In this document: piece by piece, positions 20,600 through 31,689 of the stretch
How the letters are laid out: every line of letters begins with the position of its first letter
Numbering within the stretch: position 1 is the first letter of the stretch
Program-made: the position numbers and the translations under genes
NCBI GenBank assembly: GCA_018907035.1
Contig: JACCIC010000210.1
Coordinates: 495,001 to 559,000 of the forward strand
Direction of reading: 5' to 3'
DNA length: 64,000 bases
DNA from: Sycobia sp. Sy_11
Lineage: Eukaryota; Arthropoda; Insecta; Hymenoptera; Epichrysomallidae
The notes under the pieces: model-generated
What the model was told of the DNA's origin: nothing
The model's input: the letters and a program-made list of their open reading frames with translations, nothing else
The model's database searches: none

Positions 20600-21235
20600 G
20601 AAGTTCGAACTCCACTACAGAAATACAGAACTGAAATACATAAACAAAATTCTAAAGGGAAACTAATATTGAGAAGCAACGGTATATATTTTGAGAATAT
20701 ATATAGGTGTAATGATTTACAATAGGGGAACAGCTGCTGGAGCCAACAAGGCCAGGTAGATGGCTTATCCGACGCGCGCGCTTGGGCAGGTCGGAATAGC
20801 GCGCTCAGATAAGTGCGTTCGAAAGGTGAAAAAGTATACTTCGACTACCTGAATCTTTATAAAATTTTGAACTAATATTCTTGAATATATTTACTTTCGA
20901 AAAATGTAAAAAAAAAAATTTTTTTTTTTTCAAAGTTGTGAAGTAGAATTCTGCCTTAAACGTACGAGAACTCCGAAGGATAATTATCATGTTGAGTATA
21001 TATCAGCAGAAGCTAGATTAAAAGTTCAGAATTCTAGAAGCCGTAGTCGTGATGTTAAAAAGAAACTTAATGAGAGTATTAGAATTAAAGCGAAGTCTGT
21101 AGAAATAGTATCAATGCAATAGAATCATGGCAATTGTAAAACTTTAAAATTAAAAGATGTAAAACTTGAAACCCGAGATATAGAAATGATACTACAGAAA
21201 TATAGAAGGAGTTCGTTGTATCTGATAGTGATGAT
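20600..21235. other. No gene recognised
   Basis: AT-rich, with a homopolymer A/T inversion at about 20908-20930 and a small GC-rich patch near 20770. Confidence 0.4.
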
Positions 21236-21239
21236 AGAT

Positions 21240-22260
21240 CTACATTTTATTTATCAGAAAGATCAAATCAAACTTGAAATTAATAATTCTGGCGATTGCA
21301 ATAACGAATGTGTGAGCTGGTGCTTTGTCTTAATGGAACAACACTTACCTCTTAGCCAAATGCTGCCTTTTTCGCTTGATTTATTCGCTCAAACGTTGCA
21401 AGAAGTTCGATAATATTCGATAATACTCGCCGTTTTTCCTTTTTAAAGATAGGCAATGAAAATAATCCCACACGCCTCTAAAAAAAACGGACGCCATAAT
21501 CTTGCCTGCAGATGGAACGGTCTTTGCCTTCTTTGCAGCCGGTTCTCCTTTTTGATTATTCTTCCATTGTTTTGATTGTTTTTTTGTTTCGGGTATGAAG
21601 TGGTGGACCCATGTTTTATCCATGGTTATGCAACGGCGCAAAAATTCGGCTTTAGTTTTGCGAAACATTGCCAAACACGCAACTGAAACATCTTCACGAC
21701 GCTGTTTTCGCTCCATTGTGAGCAAACCCGGCACCAATCTTGCGCACAGATTTGTCATCTCCAAATTTTCAGTTAATATGTGATGTACCGCACGTTTTGA
21801 AATACCTACCATGTCTGCTACCTCACGCACTTTCAGTCGACGATCATCCAATACCGATTTGTGGATTTTCTTCAACATTTCTCGAGGGTTCATCTGGTTT
21901 GGTTGACCAGGGCGATGCTCGTCTTGGCAGCTCGTACGGCCTCGTTTAAACTCTGCCATACAAAAGTTTACTGTTGCAAACGACGGAGCAGTCTCAGTCA
22001 GAGTATAGTCTAGTTCAGCTTTTATATTGGTAGGGCTGAAGCGTTTCAAATAAAAGTATTGTATCAAATAACGATGACCAATTTTTTCTATGCTTACAAA
22101 TTCTCTAAAAACGTTCACTATTGATGGCTGTCAAATAAATGATAAACGCCATGGCCTCTTCAAACTTGAGATATATGCTATATAAATTGTGTACTTTCTA
22201 ATACAGTGGTATTTTTTGAGCAACTACGGCCACCTCTAGGTCAGGCCAGGTACTTTTAGG
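21240..22260 (-). mobile_element. Mariner-family transposon, truncated on its 3' side
   Basis: Contains a transposase frame at 22118-21381. The right flank has GCCAGGTACTTTTAGGACCACGCTC (about 22237-22261), a plausible terminal repeat, but no matching end was found on the left. Homology fades near 21240, before the third catalytic Asp block. Confidence 0.65.
21381..22118 (-). pseudogene. Mariner transposase, 245-codon open frame, truncated
   Basis: Cut-and-paste DNA transposase. An N-terminal helix-turn-helix region (residues about 1-75, with RYLIQYFYLKRFSPTNIKAE) is followed by the linker EHRPGQPNQMNP. The second HTH has REVADMVGISKRAVHHILTE. The first catalytic block is TMDKTWVHHFIPETK, where the usual acidic residue after the Asp (DE/TW) is Lys. 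AKTVPSAGKIMASVFF is typical of the group. Downstream of the stop, RKRQHLAKR and KAPAHT continue the HxDNAPAH block with the catalytic Asp changed to Lys, after which similarity is lost. Inactive. Confidence 0.75.
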
Positions 22261-22470
22261 ACCACGCTCATAATTTAAATATTAAATTATTATCCATTGC
22301 ATACATTGAGTTTTTCTATATATTATGTCTTTTCCTAACGAAATATATATACCAGAGTAATTCAATGCTTTTATAATATGTAAATCAAAAACTTTTTTCC
22401 TATTCTTAAATTATGAAACACCAAAGATTTTTATGATGCTAGAATGTTAATGGTATTAAATTCAACATAC

Positions 22471-22699
22471 GATTTCGGCCATTTTGTGTATAATTCTTTC
22501 CATAATTGACGTGTAAGCATCCATCCAAGCCCCGGAAAAAAGTCAGTTCTATATAATAAATAAGGGCTTTTTAGATCAACTAAGTTATATTTTCCATTAT
22601 CATTCCATGCTGACACACACCATATTGATGGATCTTTCATAAGTATTGAATAGGTAGCCGAAAAGTATTCGAAAAAATCTGGTGCTATATCTAAATCAT
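22471..22699 (-). CDS. Mgat1: Mgat1, exon iv (donor/acceptor-site core)
   Basis: Encodes DDLDIAPDFFEYFSATYSIL, PSIWCVSAWNDNGKYNLV and LLYRTDFFPGLGWMLTRQLW up to KWPKS. This matches GnT-I from just after the metal-binding EDD motif to the WPK segment. The acceptor is TCTGTTTTTAG at 22701-22700. The exon's first two bases complete the first Asp of EDD, started by one base in exon iii. It ends in phase 2 at TC|GTATGT, a good donor. The 229 bp are fully open. Dropping an apparent extension beyond the donor restores the family sequence exactly. Same strand and order as the other Mgat1 exons. Confidence 0.95.
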
Positions 22700-22709
22700 C
22701 TAAAAACAG

Positions 22710-25025
22710 AATTAAAATTAGATTAAAAATTCTGACTGATAACAAAAATACAGAGGATAAAATATAAAAGTTATTTTATAGGTAGCTTACGACGGCTTTT
22801 TAAAAATAATTCAAGTATTCTAGTATTTTCTACCACTCAATTTATCAATTAAAATGAGATCTACCTGTGGCAGAGATAATAACAGTTCGGTTTCTTCTAA
22901 AAACAGTCGCAAAATACATTATATATTTTACAAAAATTGTATATATTCCGTATCAATATTTATCTATAGAGGGCGTTTAAAACAGTTTTCGAATGCATTG
23001 TACATCGATGAATTTAGTCAAATTCTTCCAGCCTTCTTTAAAATATTACGCAGCTATATTGGTGTATTGGAATAGTGCAAGCTTAAGTATACATAAAATA
23101 TATTAACTTTTTTAAGAGGTAATGGTTTCAAGGCTGGTGTCGGGGTCGAAATGCGCAATTCACAAAAAAAATAATTGTAATAAGTCAATTTGAATCTAAG
23201 CAAAAAGAATAAAGAGGTAAATCAAGCTCACATTCAAACATATAGAATGATGTTACCGAACATCTTACATTACTCGTGGTAAAAAAATTGAAATTGCCAT
23301 TTCGAGGATAGAGCAGTATAAGTGGCTTATCTCACATTGAAAATTTTAAAACAATCAGTTGAGATTAAAAGACTTAGGGACAAGAAATGCACTATTTGGC
23401 AGTCAGAAAAATAAGTTACAATTAAATCATTTTCAGGAATTTTCTTGAGATGGTACGTTATGATTCCAATCTCGTGTGATCAAATATATTAAAATATAAT
23501 GGTGTAATAAGAGCAAATCTGAATATTATTTGGATGACTACATATGAATTTTATATTAAATTATTATTATGACATTAAATTTTAACACAGGTATAAGAAG
23601 TGGATTGAAAATTTTAATTATATAGTCAAATTTCTATCATTTTTACATCAAAATATATATAAATAAGGTTAAGTTGATCTTATAAATTATTTTCTGTAGC
23701 TAAAAATTACCTTGCATTGATGTAAAATCAGTTTAAAAGACATTTTATCAAATTCATTCTTTCAAATCTCGACGGTTAATCTAGAAGTTTGCTGTATTAT
23801 AGTAGTGTCATTAATTTAATGTATGCTAATGTTTTTTTAATATTGAAATTTTTATAGCAACATTTAAGGCAAATTATCTTAATATATGATATTTTTCGAA
23901 AAGCATGAATATGTTTTATTAGCACTCCTGTATGTAATTAGCTTGCAAATACCAGTAATTTTTCTTCAATTATATTCCATTACTACATAAATAGTATTTT
24001 CAAACCATTCTACATAGTTAATCAATGCGCGCGTAGAATAAATCAAATAATTCTGATTTATGGTTTCGATTAAAATTAATTTTCATTATCATAATCTTGT
24101 TTTATTAAGCTCAGAGTACAAATAAGCATAATAGTCTATAGCTCGATGATGTGTGTATGGTTACAGAGAGCTTTAAGGAGCACCGGAAATGGCTGTATCA
24201 CTACTTATGTATTCCCTTTTTTGAATAAATAACACCTTATTGACTTTTTAGTTGTTCTATTTTGATGTTATTATCTTGCAAAATCTTGCCTAATCCTCTC
24301 ACTGCAGCCACCACGACATTTGCTAGTCCCGGAACAACCCATCTCCATTGCTGATGTATCTTCGGGGCTCTGGAGAGTCAGGCATTCGATTATGCAATGG
24401 CCCTGTTTGCTGACTTCGTACTCGTGGCGAATAGACAGGCGGTTAGAATATATTGATTACAAATTTGCGTACGAACCAAGATATTCATAAATTGATTAAA
24501 CAGTCGCATATGGAATAAAATATTATAAAATAAACAGTTTCTTTCATCTTAGATTGGCTTAAGAAGAGAAGGGCATAGAAATTTACATTTTTACACGAAA
24601 GGGCAGATGATATATAAAGTTTTATGTACATATGTAGTAGTTCTTGGATAATGAATATTTTCTGATAATGAAATATTAGCTGAAAAGCCTTCAATGAAAA
24701 ATTCTACCCCATCATATTCACCTACCCCTAACTCTTTTCATCTATTGCGTTTGATTTCATATGATCCAGAGCTTCGACTATAAAAAGAAAGCTAAAAACT
24801 GGATATATTCTTCGATAGCATGAAAAGGTATGTCATTTTTTTAATCTGAATTTCATATATTTTAAAAAATTTTTTAATTTTTTAAATTAATAGCGAAAAC
24901 GTCGAGAAGAAAATAAAAAGTACACGCAACAATCCAAAATCTATTTATCATTGAATTTATCAATTTCTAAACGAGAATACGCACCATCTTCTTCTAACGT
25001 ATCCAAAGCATATAAACATTTATGT
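22710..25025. other. Mgat1 intron, no gene recognised
   Basis: AT-rich intron DNA with short non-conserved frames. A GC-richer patch at 24290-24440 shows nothing I can identify. Confidence 0.45.
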
Positions 25026-25028
25026 TAT

Positions 25029-25917
25029 TGGTTGTGCAAGTAAGTTTCCAACGTCTTATGCCGAAATATAAGGTTTTAATTATGAAATGATGGATACATA
25101 TTTTTTATTCAAAGTAACCTCCATCGGAATTTATAACTTTTTCCCATCTTTTGGCAATTTATGAATGACAGACCAAGCAAATTTCTCGTCCTTCAAGCCC
25201 AATAACTTAGCGAGCCAATTTTTGATTCCCTCTACCGAACTGAAGCGCATTCCTGTAAGAGCGTTCTGTATTGGATTCGGTATAAAAGTCCTTTAATCAT
25301 TTGATTGGAGTCAATCAAGGAGTTGATGGTATACAACACTCTTTTTATTCTACTATATGCAGAGCATAACCTTATTCGCTGCAGTAACATTTTGGACATA
25401 CAAAGTACCATTTGAAGTCTTTCGGTTTCAATTTGTACGGCACCGAGTTTCCAACCTGTTGAATGAATCTGGATGCCTTTAGGCATAGGGAAATGAATTG
25501 TTACGTGACACCTAATGATGCATTAAGTTCTTTTTGAATCTGACACGGATCGTCATCCAGGAAAAAAGCATCTAATTCCTCGTCTTCATCTAATCGCGAC
25601 CTTTGTCCTCAACTTCAAAATCAGTTCTTTTGAACTGTGTGAACCACTCGCGGCACGTCAACTCACTAATACATTGCTGTACCCCATAGATGTCTGAAGC
25701 CAAATGATAGGCCTCAGCCGCCCTTTGCCTCATATAAACGAGTAGAAGCAGTGCTTTCCTCAAACGATGTTTATTTTGCTGAAAACTGATTTTGCTCGTT
25801 GAAATAAAGGGCATCGAAAAAAATGCTCAAATATAATGCTGCACAGTTGTTGACAGATAGACAACCTACAAATATAATGCATGTAGTCTGACATTTCTGC
25901 TCGGGATCCACTGGTTC
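25029..25917 (-). mobile_element. Mariner transposon, family M1, truncated at its 5' end
   Basis: The left end GGTTGTGCAAGTAAGTTTCCAACG is one terminal repeat of the same family as the miniature element at 39178-39363. The 5' end of the element is cut near 25917 before its terminal repeat. The transposase is in pieces. The N-terminal part (25814-25590) has RQRAAEAYHLASDIYGVQQC and ELTCREWFTQFKRTDFEVED, the mariner HTH block. A middle piece (25486-25232) is open but contains shifts. The two parts lie in different frames and the catalytic blocks are decayed. Same family as the partial element at 63320-64000. Confidence 0.75.
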
Positions 25918-25919
25918 CG

Positions 25920-26890
25920 CCATTTTTGATAAACTCTGTAAACTTCCTTGTATACTAAATCATTTACTTTCCTTTCGCAATGATTGATGATATTCTGCTT
26001 GCGGTATTATTCTTTGCCTTGAATTGGTCTTATTGAAGATTTTGAATTAGAATTTTCTTGGGTATGTTATTTTTTAAGACGTTATAATTATAATATCGCT
26101 TATTTTTACGATAATTAATCTTACATTGTATATTACCTTCTTTTCTACTACTGATATTTTTGATCGCACTTCTTCCCTCTCGTCCGCAGTTTGAGGCAGG
26201 GTCAGTCTTGCGATAAATACCTGTCAAACAGATTACACCGATAGTATATAAAGTTTAGTTGGTATTGATCTTTAGCTAGACCAAGAGAAGATTCTATGGC
26301 ACGTATTTGCACTTTTAAACATACTAATTTTTAAAAATTTCGAATAATCCTTAAAATTAAAATAATCGGGCAATGATCTGGATGAGGGTGGAAGGCACAA
26401 CCGATAGAGTTAATAATAATGCGAACAAAAAGGTTTTATTTATCTGCCCGATAAACTAAGGCCAAAGGAGAGCATAGAGGGACCAGTACGCTTCGCGAAA
26501 AAGAGATGCAGACGCGATGCAGGCATCGTGGAGAAAATGTTCCGAGCCCCGCGGACCCAAGAACTCAGAATTGAGTTAAGGTACTAATCACTGCAATTCG
26601 AGTATGCTGATTTAATTAAATAATAAAAACTTATCCATATTTTACGTTTATGTCCTGATTTTATATCACATTAAGTACGTATATACTCGTGACCTAAATA
26701 AGTAAATAATGACGCATATGCGAATGCTTTAATGATAAAATACTAGATAAATTAATATGTTTTGTAATTACTATAATTTTAGAATCTTTTCTAATAATGG
26801 TTAATAGTTTAATAAACAAATATTATTTGTCAATAATTCATTATTACTTTTCGGTAGTTCAATAAGAATTAAATCGAACGGCAACGTAAA
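25920..26890. other. Mgat1 intron, no gene recognised
   Basis: Mixed AT-rich DNA. The part at 26380-26580 is GC-richer but has no readable gene. Confidence 0.4.
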
Positions 26891-26899
26891 CACACGATT

Positions 26900-27300
26900 C
26901 ACTCATTTTTTGTATATAAAAAGGCGAGTTTTTCGACACAAAATCAATTTTCTCGAAGATCCGGCCGAAAGAAACGCGCTGGAGCTGAGTTGATTCCAGA
27001 GCTCTTGATGTTCTGAGCTTGTTCGAATCTTCTAAATAGTTTTGATCCCGACTGTATGAAGCTCCATTAAAGACAAGCAGACTCTACTATCTAGATGACT
27101 ACGACTCCGAGTAATGTTTGATCGTGGTTGCGTGGCACTGCATTAAAGTCAAAAAGCCTTACTATTTCTAAGAGACTTAATTCTTGATCTGCGTGGTCTA
27201 TTAAAGCCCAACGGTCTCACTTCTAAACCTAAGCAAGGTCGCGATTCTAGGTCCACTGGTTCCGACGTGTTTTCGTAGTTGTCAAAAAAAAAAAATCTGG
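26900..27300 (+). promoter_or_regulatory. Possible LTR or promoter block with TATA box
   Basis: TGTATATAAAAAGGC (26910-26924) is a strong TATA-box match, followed by a GC-richer leader (26960-27260) with small repeats such as GCATTAAAGTC/GTATTAAAGCCC. An A-run at 27285-27296 precedes TCTGGTGACGAG, which resembles the start of a BEL-type leader or primer site. This could be one LTR of a retroelement without its body. No second LTR was found. Confidence 0.3.
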
Positions 27301-27539
27301 TGACGAGTTGAATGACCAGGGGCAGAGGCGCATTTTATAGGTAGTGCGCGAGAGTTTATTATAATAAATGGGTGAAAAATATAATTTACAATTTAGATAA
27401 AAGTGAAAGTGCACGAATCATAATTTTATAAGTAGATATAACGTGTAAGTAATATACAATTTTGTCTTGTTTGTTACAGACATGAGGACCAAACTGAAGA
27501 ATAACTTAAAATATTATATTAAGTTTGCAATGGAAATTG

Positions 27540-28080
27540 CAGCAACTACAACCTGAAATGAAGATGAGAATAAATAAAGATAAAAGTAAAATTAGCGAGA
27601 AAAGTTATATGGATGTATGTAACAAATAGAAGGTATTCGCATAGAAGGAGGGGAGGATAGAAGGAGGAAAATAAAGCAAATGATGCATCCAGATGAATAA
27701 AGACATATACGAATAGGAAAAAAATTATTAATGACAGTATTCGCAGAGAAGAAAAGGAAGATAGAAGGAGAAGATTGAAGCAAGACATGGATGCATGTAA
27801 TAAAAAGGAAAAATACATGTAGAATTGACAGCAAGAAAAGAATATGCAGAGAAGGAAAGGAAGAGTGAGAAGAAGTATAGATAAGAAGGAAAATTCAGGA
27901 TACAAAAGAAGAAAGAACAGTATACATATAGAGCGAGAGAGACATGAATGGAGACAAATACTCTAAAGAAAGTCGGACAGAGAAAAAAAAAAGAAAATAG
28001 AGAGATATGAACACGGATAGTTAGACGCATACAGAAGAAGATGGAGTGAGAGAGAGGGAGAAATATACGGAAGCAAGTAA
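27540..28080. repeat. Purine-rich low-complexity tract
   Basis: GAAGGAAG/AGAGA-rich plus strand with degenerate repeats around ATAGAAGGAG and ATGGATGCATGTAA. The opposite-strand open frames are an effect of this composition. Confidence 0.7.
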
Positions 28081-28081
28081 T

Positions 28082-28082
<1 letters not shown>

Positions 28083-28131
<49 letters not shown>
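28083..28131. repeat. (GA)n microsatellite
   Basis: About 49 bp of uninterrupted GA/AG dinucleotide. Confidence 0.95.
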
Positions 28132-28133
<2 letters not shown>

Positions 28134-28139
28134 ATAACC

Positions 28140-29080
28140 TCGAAACGGAGAAAGGATATCAGGATTGTAAAGCAAACGCGAGTAGAGATACTATACTAAA
28201 GAAATAGAAAAAATAACAAGCATACGTGGCGAAGGTCCAAAAGCCATGCAGACACTGCAAGCGGGAAGTGGAAGATTCGAAGACAGGTGGCCGCACCAGG
28301 TTAAGTGCAGGATACTGGACGCCGCATGGGCCGCTGCACGAACGAACGCAAGGAAGTCGCACACAGAAAAGGAAGCAGCAACGACAATCCAGCTCAACGA
28401 TGTCAGCTCAACAAGCACGAAGAGCGCGTGGAGACGCTGAAAAAAACACAACGAAATTAGTGAGAGTCGGAGAGATACAGCGTGCGACGTCCGCACAGCA
28501 GACGGCCGCACTGTAATTAGCAGCCAGCGTGAAGACGGAAGTCACGGCGGAGAAGGAGCGGCCGACCGCGCCACCGCTCTTAGCGGCGCCGCACCGAACT
28601 ACCAACGGGCAGATATATATAGATATATCTCCCGGGTAAATTCGAAATTAGCGCGCGAAACAAGTCATATTAAGCTTACAGAAGGTGGAAATACGGGTGT
28701 GATAGAATAGTGATCGTGAAGTGGAAGGACAAGGACTCTGTGGTGTGAAGTATCGTGGACTATACGAACTGTGGCTTTGTGGAAACTCATTGAATCCATC
28801 TCTCTCTCTCTCCGAGGGAGAACGAGCACGGAAGAGAAAGCCGCCAGCAGCAGCGAGCGTCGAGGGGACACCCTCAGAATTAGCGGTATCGGTGAGTGGG
28901 CCTGCGCGCCCTTAAATTAATTAAATACCTGTGTAAATATTGCGAGCGGGGCAAACGGGACGCGGGGAAAAATAGGTAGCGGCGGCCACCAGAACGAGGA
29001 AGCGAGGGGGTTTAGCGAGCGTGAATGCAAAATGCGGAAAACGGCGGACGCCACTACCGGTCAATTGTGAAGTTATGATA
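28140..29080 (+). other. GC-rich island, possible 5' exon or retroelement leader
   Basis: A CpG-rich block with a sharp contrast to its surroundings. A 96-codon plus-strand frame (28226-28516) starts MAKVQKPCRHCKREVEDSK and is very basic; I do not recognise it. Further right, GCGGTATCG|GTGAGT near 28890 is a good plus-strand donor after a CAG-rich stretch. It could be a promoter plus non-coding first exon, or the 5' region of a non-LTR element. No downstream body was seen. Confidence 0.35.
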
Positions 29081-29089
29081 ATAAATCGA

Positions 29090-30005
29090 TATTTGGCGAA
29101 ATACGTTTCTTTTTCTTTTTTTCTTTGTAAATAATAACATAAAAAAAAAACAACATATTGAATAATATTAATAATACACACCATATAATTATTATAATGA
29201 TAGTGAAATATCTAAAGCATATATGAAACATATCAGCCCGAGTTCCCGCCCTGGAAGTGACCGGAAGAGAAGAGAAGTAAGTAAAGGAAGTAACGAGTGG
29301 AAGTCCGCACAACGTTACAAGTTTTAGAATAAATAATTTTGTTCTTTTATTAAAATCATAACTGAGTTTGGTCATTTTTTCCGACCATATTCCGTATAAA
29401 CTCCCTTTTCTCTCAAACTGATCCTGGCAGTTCCGCAAACCCTCTTTCGAAGGGAAAAGAAAAATCTCATCACATTCAGTTTCCATCTAAAATATGTGAT
29501 GTCTGACTAACTATAAACCCGTTAAACCAGAGGCAGTCCATCAGGTATTTTAATTTTCTCAGTTTTATTTATTTACAGATTGCTTTTAATTAATGTATAG
29601 TGTAGGAGTGGGAGTATCGAAGTGGGGAAGAGAGCAAAGGCCGACCAAACTCATAAATTGTTGGTTGATCAAGACGTTGAAAGACTGGGCTAACCCTCAT
29701 AAACTCTCGCTCATAGATTGTGTCGTACTGAACATAATATTCTTTTCAAAATGTGAATTCCTTTTCCATATTTGTCAAATGGGCAGGTATATACACATAT
29801 ACATACATATATGTGTATAGTACTGGATACCAAGTATCTTTATATTTTATACACATCTCAATTTTAAATATACTTACACCTACATAAGTTTGTCTTACAT
29901 CAAAACATTTAACTGTGTCTTTTGTATACCTAGTCATATTAATTTACTCATCAGGAAAATTTCAATAAATATTTACTGCAATAAAAGTTTTTTTAATAAT
30001 TATAA
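29090..30005. other. Mgat1 intron, no gene recognised
   Basis: AT-rich with small GC patches near 29240 and 29400-29480. No readable gene. Confidence 0.45.
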
Positions 30006-30011
30006 ATATAC

Positions 30012-30150
30012 CTTCAATAACAATGGCCGCTTGAAATCCAAATTTGAAGAAAATTTCATTTAATGCCCATCGATAATGTCGAGCTATTTTGAAATAACCT
30101 TTAAATTTTTTTTCTGTTATTGGTACGTCTATATCACTTTGATCTGGTTG
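30012..30150 (-). CDS. Mgat1: Mgat1, exon iii
   Basis: Encodes QPDQSDIDVPITEKKFKGYF, then KIARHYRWALNEIFFKFGFQ and AAIVIE, which match GnT-I over its 'QPDxS...GYYKIARHYRWAL...AAVVVE' region. The acceptor is TTGTTTTAG|CAACCA. The exon starts in phase 0, directly continuing HIQ of exon ii, and ends in phase 1 at GAAG|GTATAT. Its last full codon is the Glu of the metal-binding EDD motif, so that motif is split by the next intron (30011-22700). No stops in 139 bp. Confidence 0.95.
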
Positions 30151-30534
30151 CTAAAACAAAATTGTTTTATATATTTTAAGTATTAAAAAAGTTACTTTAT
30201 GTAAAGCTAAACTAAACCAAATAGTCTATATTAAAAAAAAAAGAAGCTCCTCCAATCATTTTCCAACCACATCGCTCGTCGCAGCCTAAAAATCTGTGTT
30301 CAAATACATTAGTTAGAGCAGAATAACAGTTAATATTCCTTTCTATTCCTTAGCCTATCCCTTAGTCGAGCGTGAAGTGGCTTGTGAATTTAATATTAAT
30401 ATATTAATTTGACGCTGCCGAAACTCGATTACATAACTTCCCATCAGTACGCGATATACGCTCTGTTGCGGAATTAGTTCGCAAAACAACTTCGATAAAT
30501 TCAAAGAATTATACGAACTCATTGCACTATTATA

Positions 30535-31683
30535 TCAGGTATGTGAATAAGTCTTTCCCGTTTTTTTTCAAATTTTGAGCCTTTATTGTGAAAAAATGGT
30601 TACAAATGAATTATTGAAAGTATTGGCCATCGCTAGCTACAACTTTTTCCCATCTTTCTGGAAACATACGAATCCCGTTGCGAAAAAATTCGACCGGTTT
30701 GGCCTCTATCCAGTCATCCACCCATTTTTTGGCTTCCTCGTAGGAATGGAAGTGCTGGTCAGCCAGGCCATGCGTCATCGATCTGAAGAGATGGTAATCA
30801 GACGGAGCAACGTCTGGACTATACGGCGGGTGGGGTAGGACTTCCCATTTGAGCGTTTCTAAGTATGTTTTCACCGGCGGTGCAACATGTGGGCGAGCAT
30901 TGTCATGTTGGAAAATAACTTTGTCGTGCCTGTCGGAGTATTGTGGCCGTTTTTCTCGCAGTGCGCGGCTCAAACGCATCAATTGTCGTCGATAGACCTC
31001 GCCTGTGATCCTTTCATTCGGTTTCAGAAGCTCATAGTAAACCACACCTAGCTGGTCCCACCATATACAGAGCATGAGCTTGGCGCCATGAATATTTGGC
31101 TTGGCCGTCGATGATGATGCATGGCCGGGTAGTCCCCATGATTTTCTTCGCTTCGCATTATCGTAACGTATCCACTTTTCATCGTCAGTCACGATACGAT
31201 GCAGAAAACCCTTTCTTTTATGTCGCTGAAGCAGCTGTTCGCAAGTGAAAAAACGCCGTTCGACGTCTCTCAGCTTCAGTTCGTACGGCACCCAATTTCC
31301 TTGCTTTTGGATCATTCCCATGGCGAAATCCCACGTCGAAATCACCGCTTTTGAAGCGTCGAAACCATCCGCGAACACTTGAATCATCGACACAATCTTC
31401 TCCATAAGCCTCCTGAAGCAGTCGATGCGTCTCGGCAGCAGATTTCTTCAAATTGAACCAATAAAGTGAAACTTCCCGCAAATGACGTCGACTCGGCTCA
31501 AATTTCGACATTTTCACGATATCAAAAATTTATGATGCGAAAAAATTTTAACTAATATGTTAGTATGGAATTGTTGACATATGAATAAGCTTTGATTAGG
31601 ACATATGTAATCATTGAATACTCGCACAGTATTGGTGGCGCCATCTCTTACAAAAAACGGGAAAGACTTATTCACACTCCTAA
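30535..31683 (-). mobile_element. Mariner transposon with both terminal repeats, internally deleted
   Basis: Bounded by TA on both sides (30533-30534 and 31684-31685). The terminal repeats share TGTGAATAAGTCTTTCCCG and a following T-run, about 30 bp, with a few end mismatches. Length 1,149 bp. It carries a transposase on the minus strand that lacks a segment between the two DNA-binding helices. The termini look competent for mobilisation by a related enzyme, but the element itself is not autonomous. Confidence 0.88.
30611..31517 (-). pseudogene. Mariner transposase (DD34D type), internal deletion with frameshift
   Basis: The N-terminal frame 31517-31218 has HLREVSLYWFNLKKSAAETH, GWFRRFKSGDFDV. 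The second frame from 31405 resumes at GMIQKQGNWVPYELKLRDVE and runs open to 30611. It has all three catalytic blocks: VTDDEKWI (first Asp), FQHDNARPH (second Asp) and SPDVAPSDYHLFRSM (third Asp), then GIRMFPERWEKVVASDGQYF. About 50 residues normally between GDFDV and GMIQKQ (second HTH) are missing, and the junction shifts frame. The catalytic domain is uninterrupted. Confidence 0.88.
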
Positions 31684-31689
31684 TAAAAA

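Noticed and set aside
27546..28175. Overlapping minus-strand frames rich in Ser, Leu and Phe
   Set aside because: They are translations of a purine-rich low-complexity tract and the (GA)n repeat.
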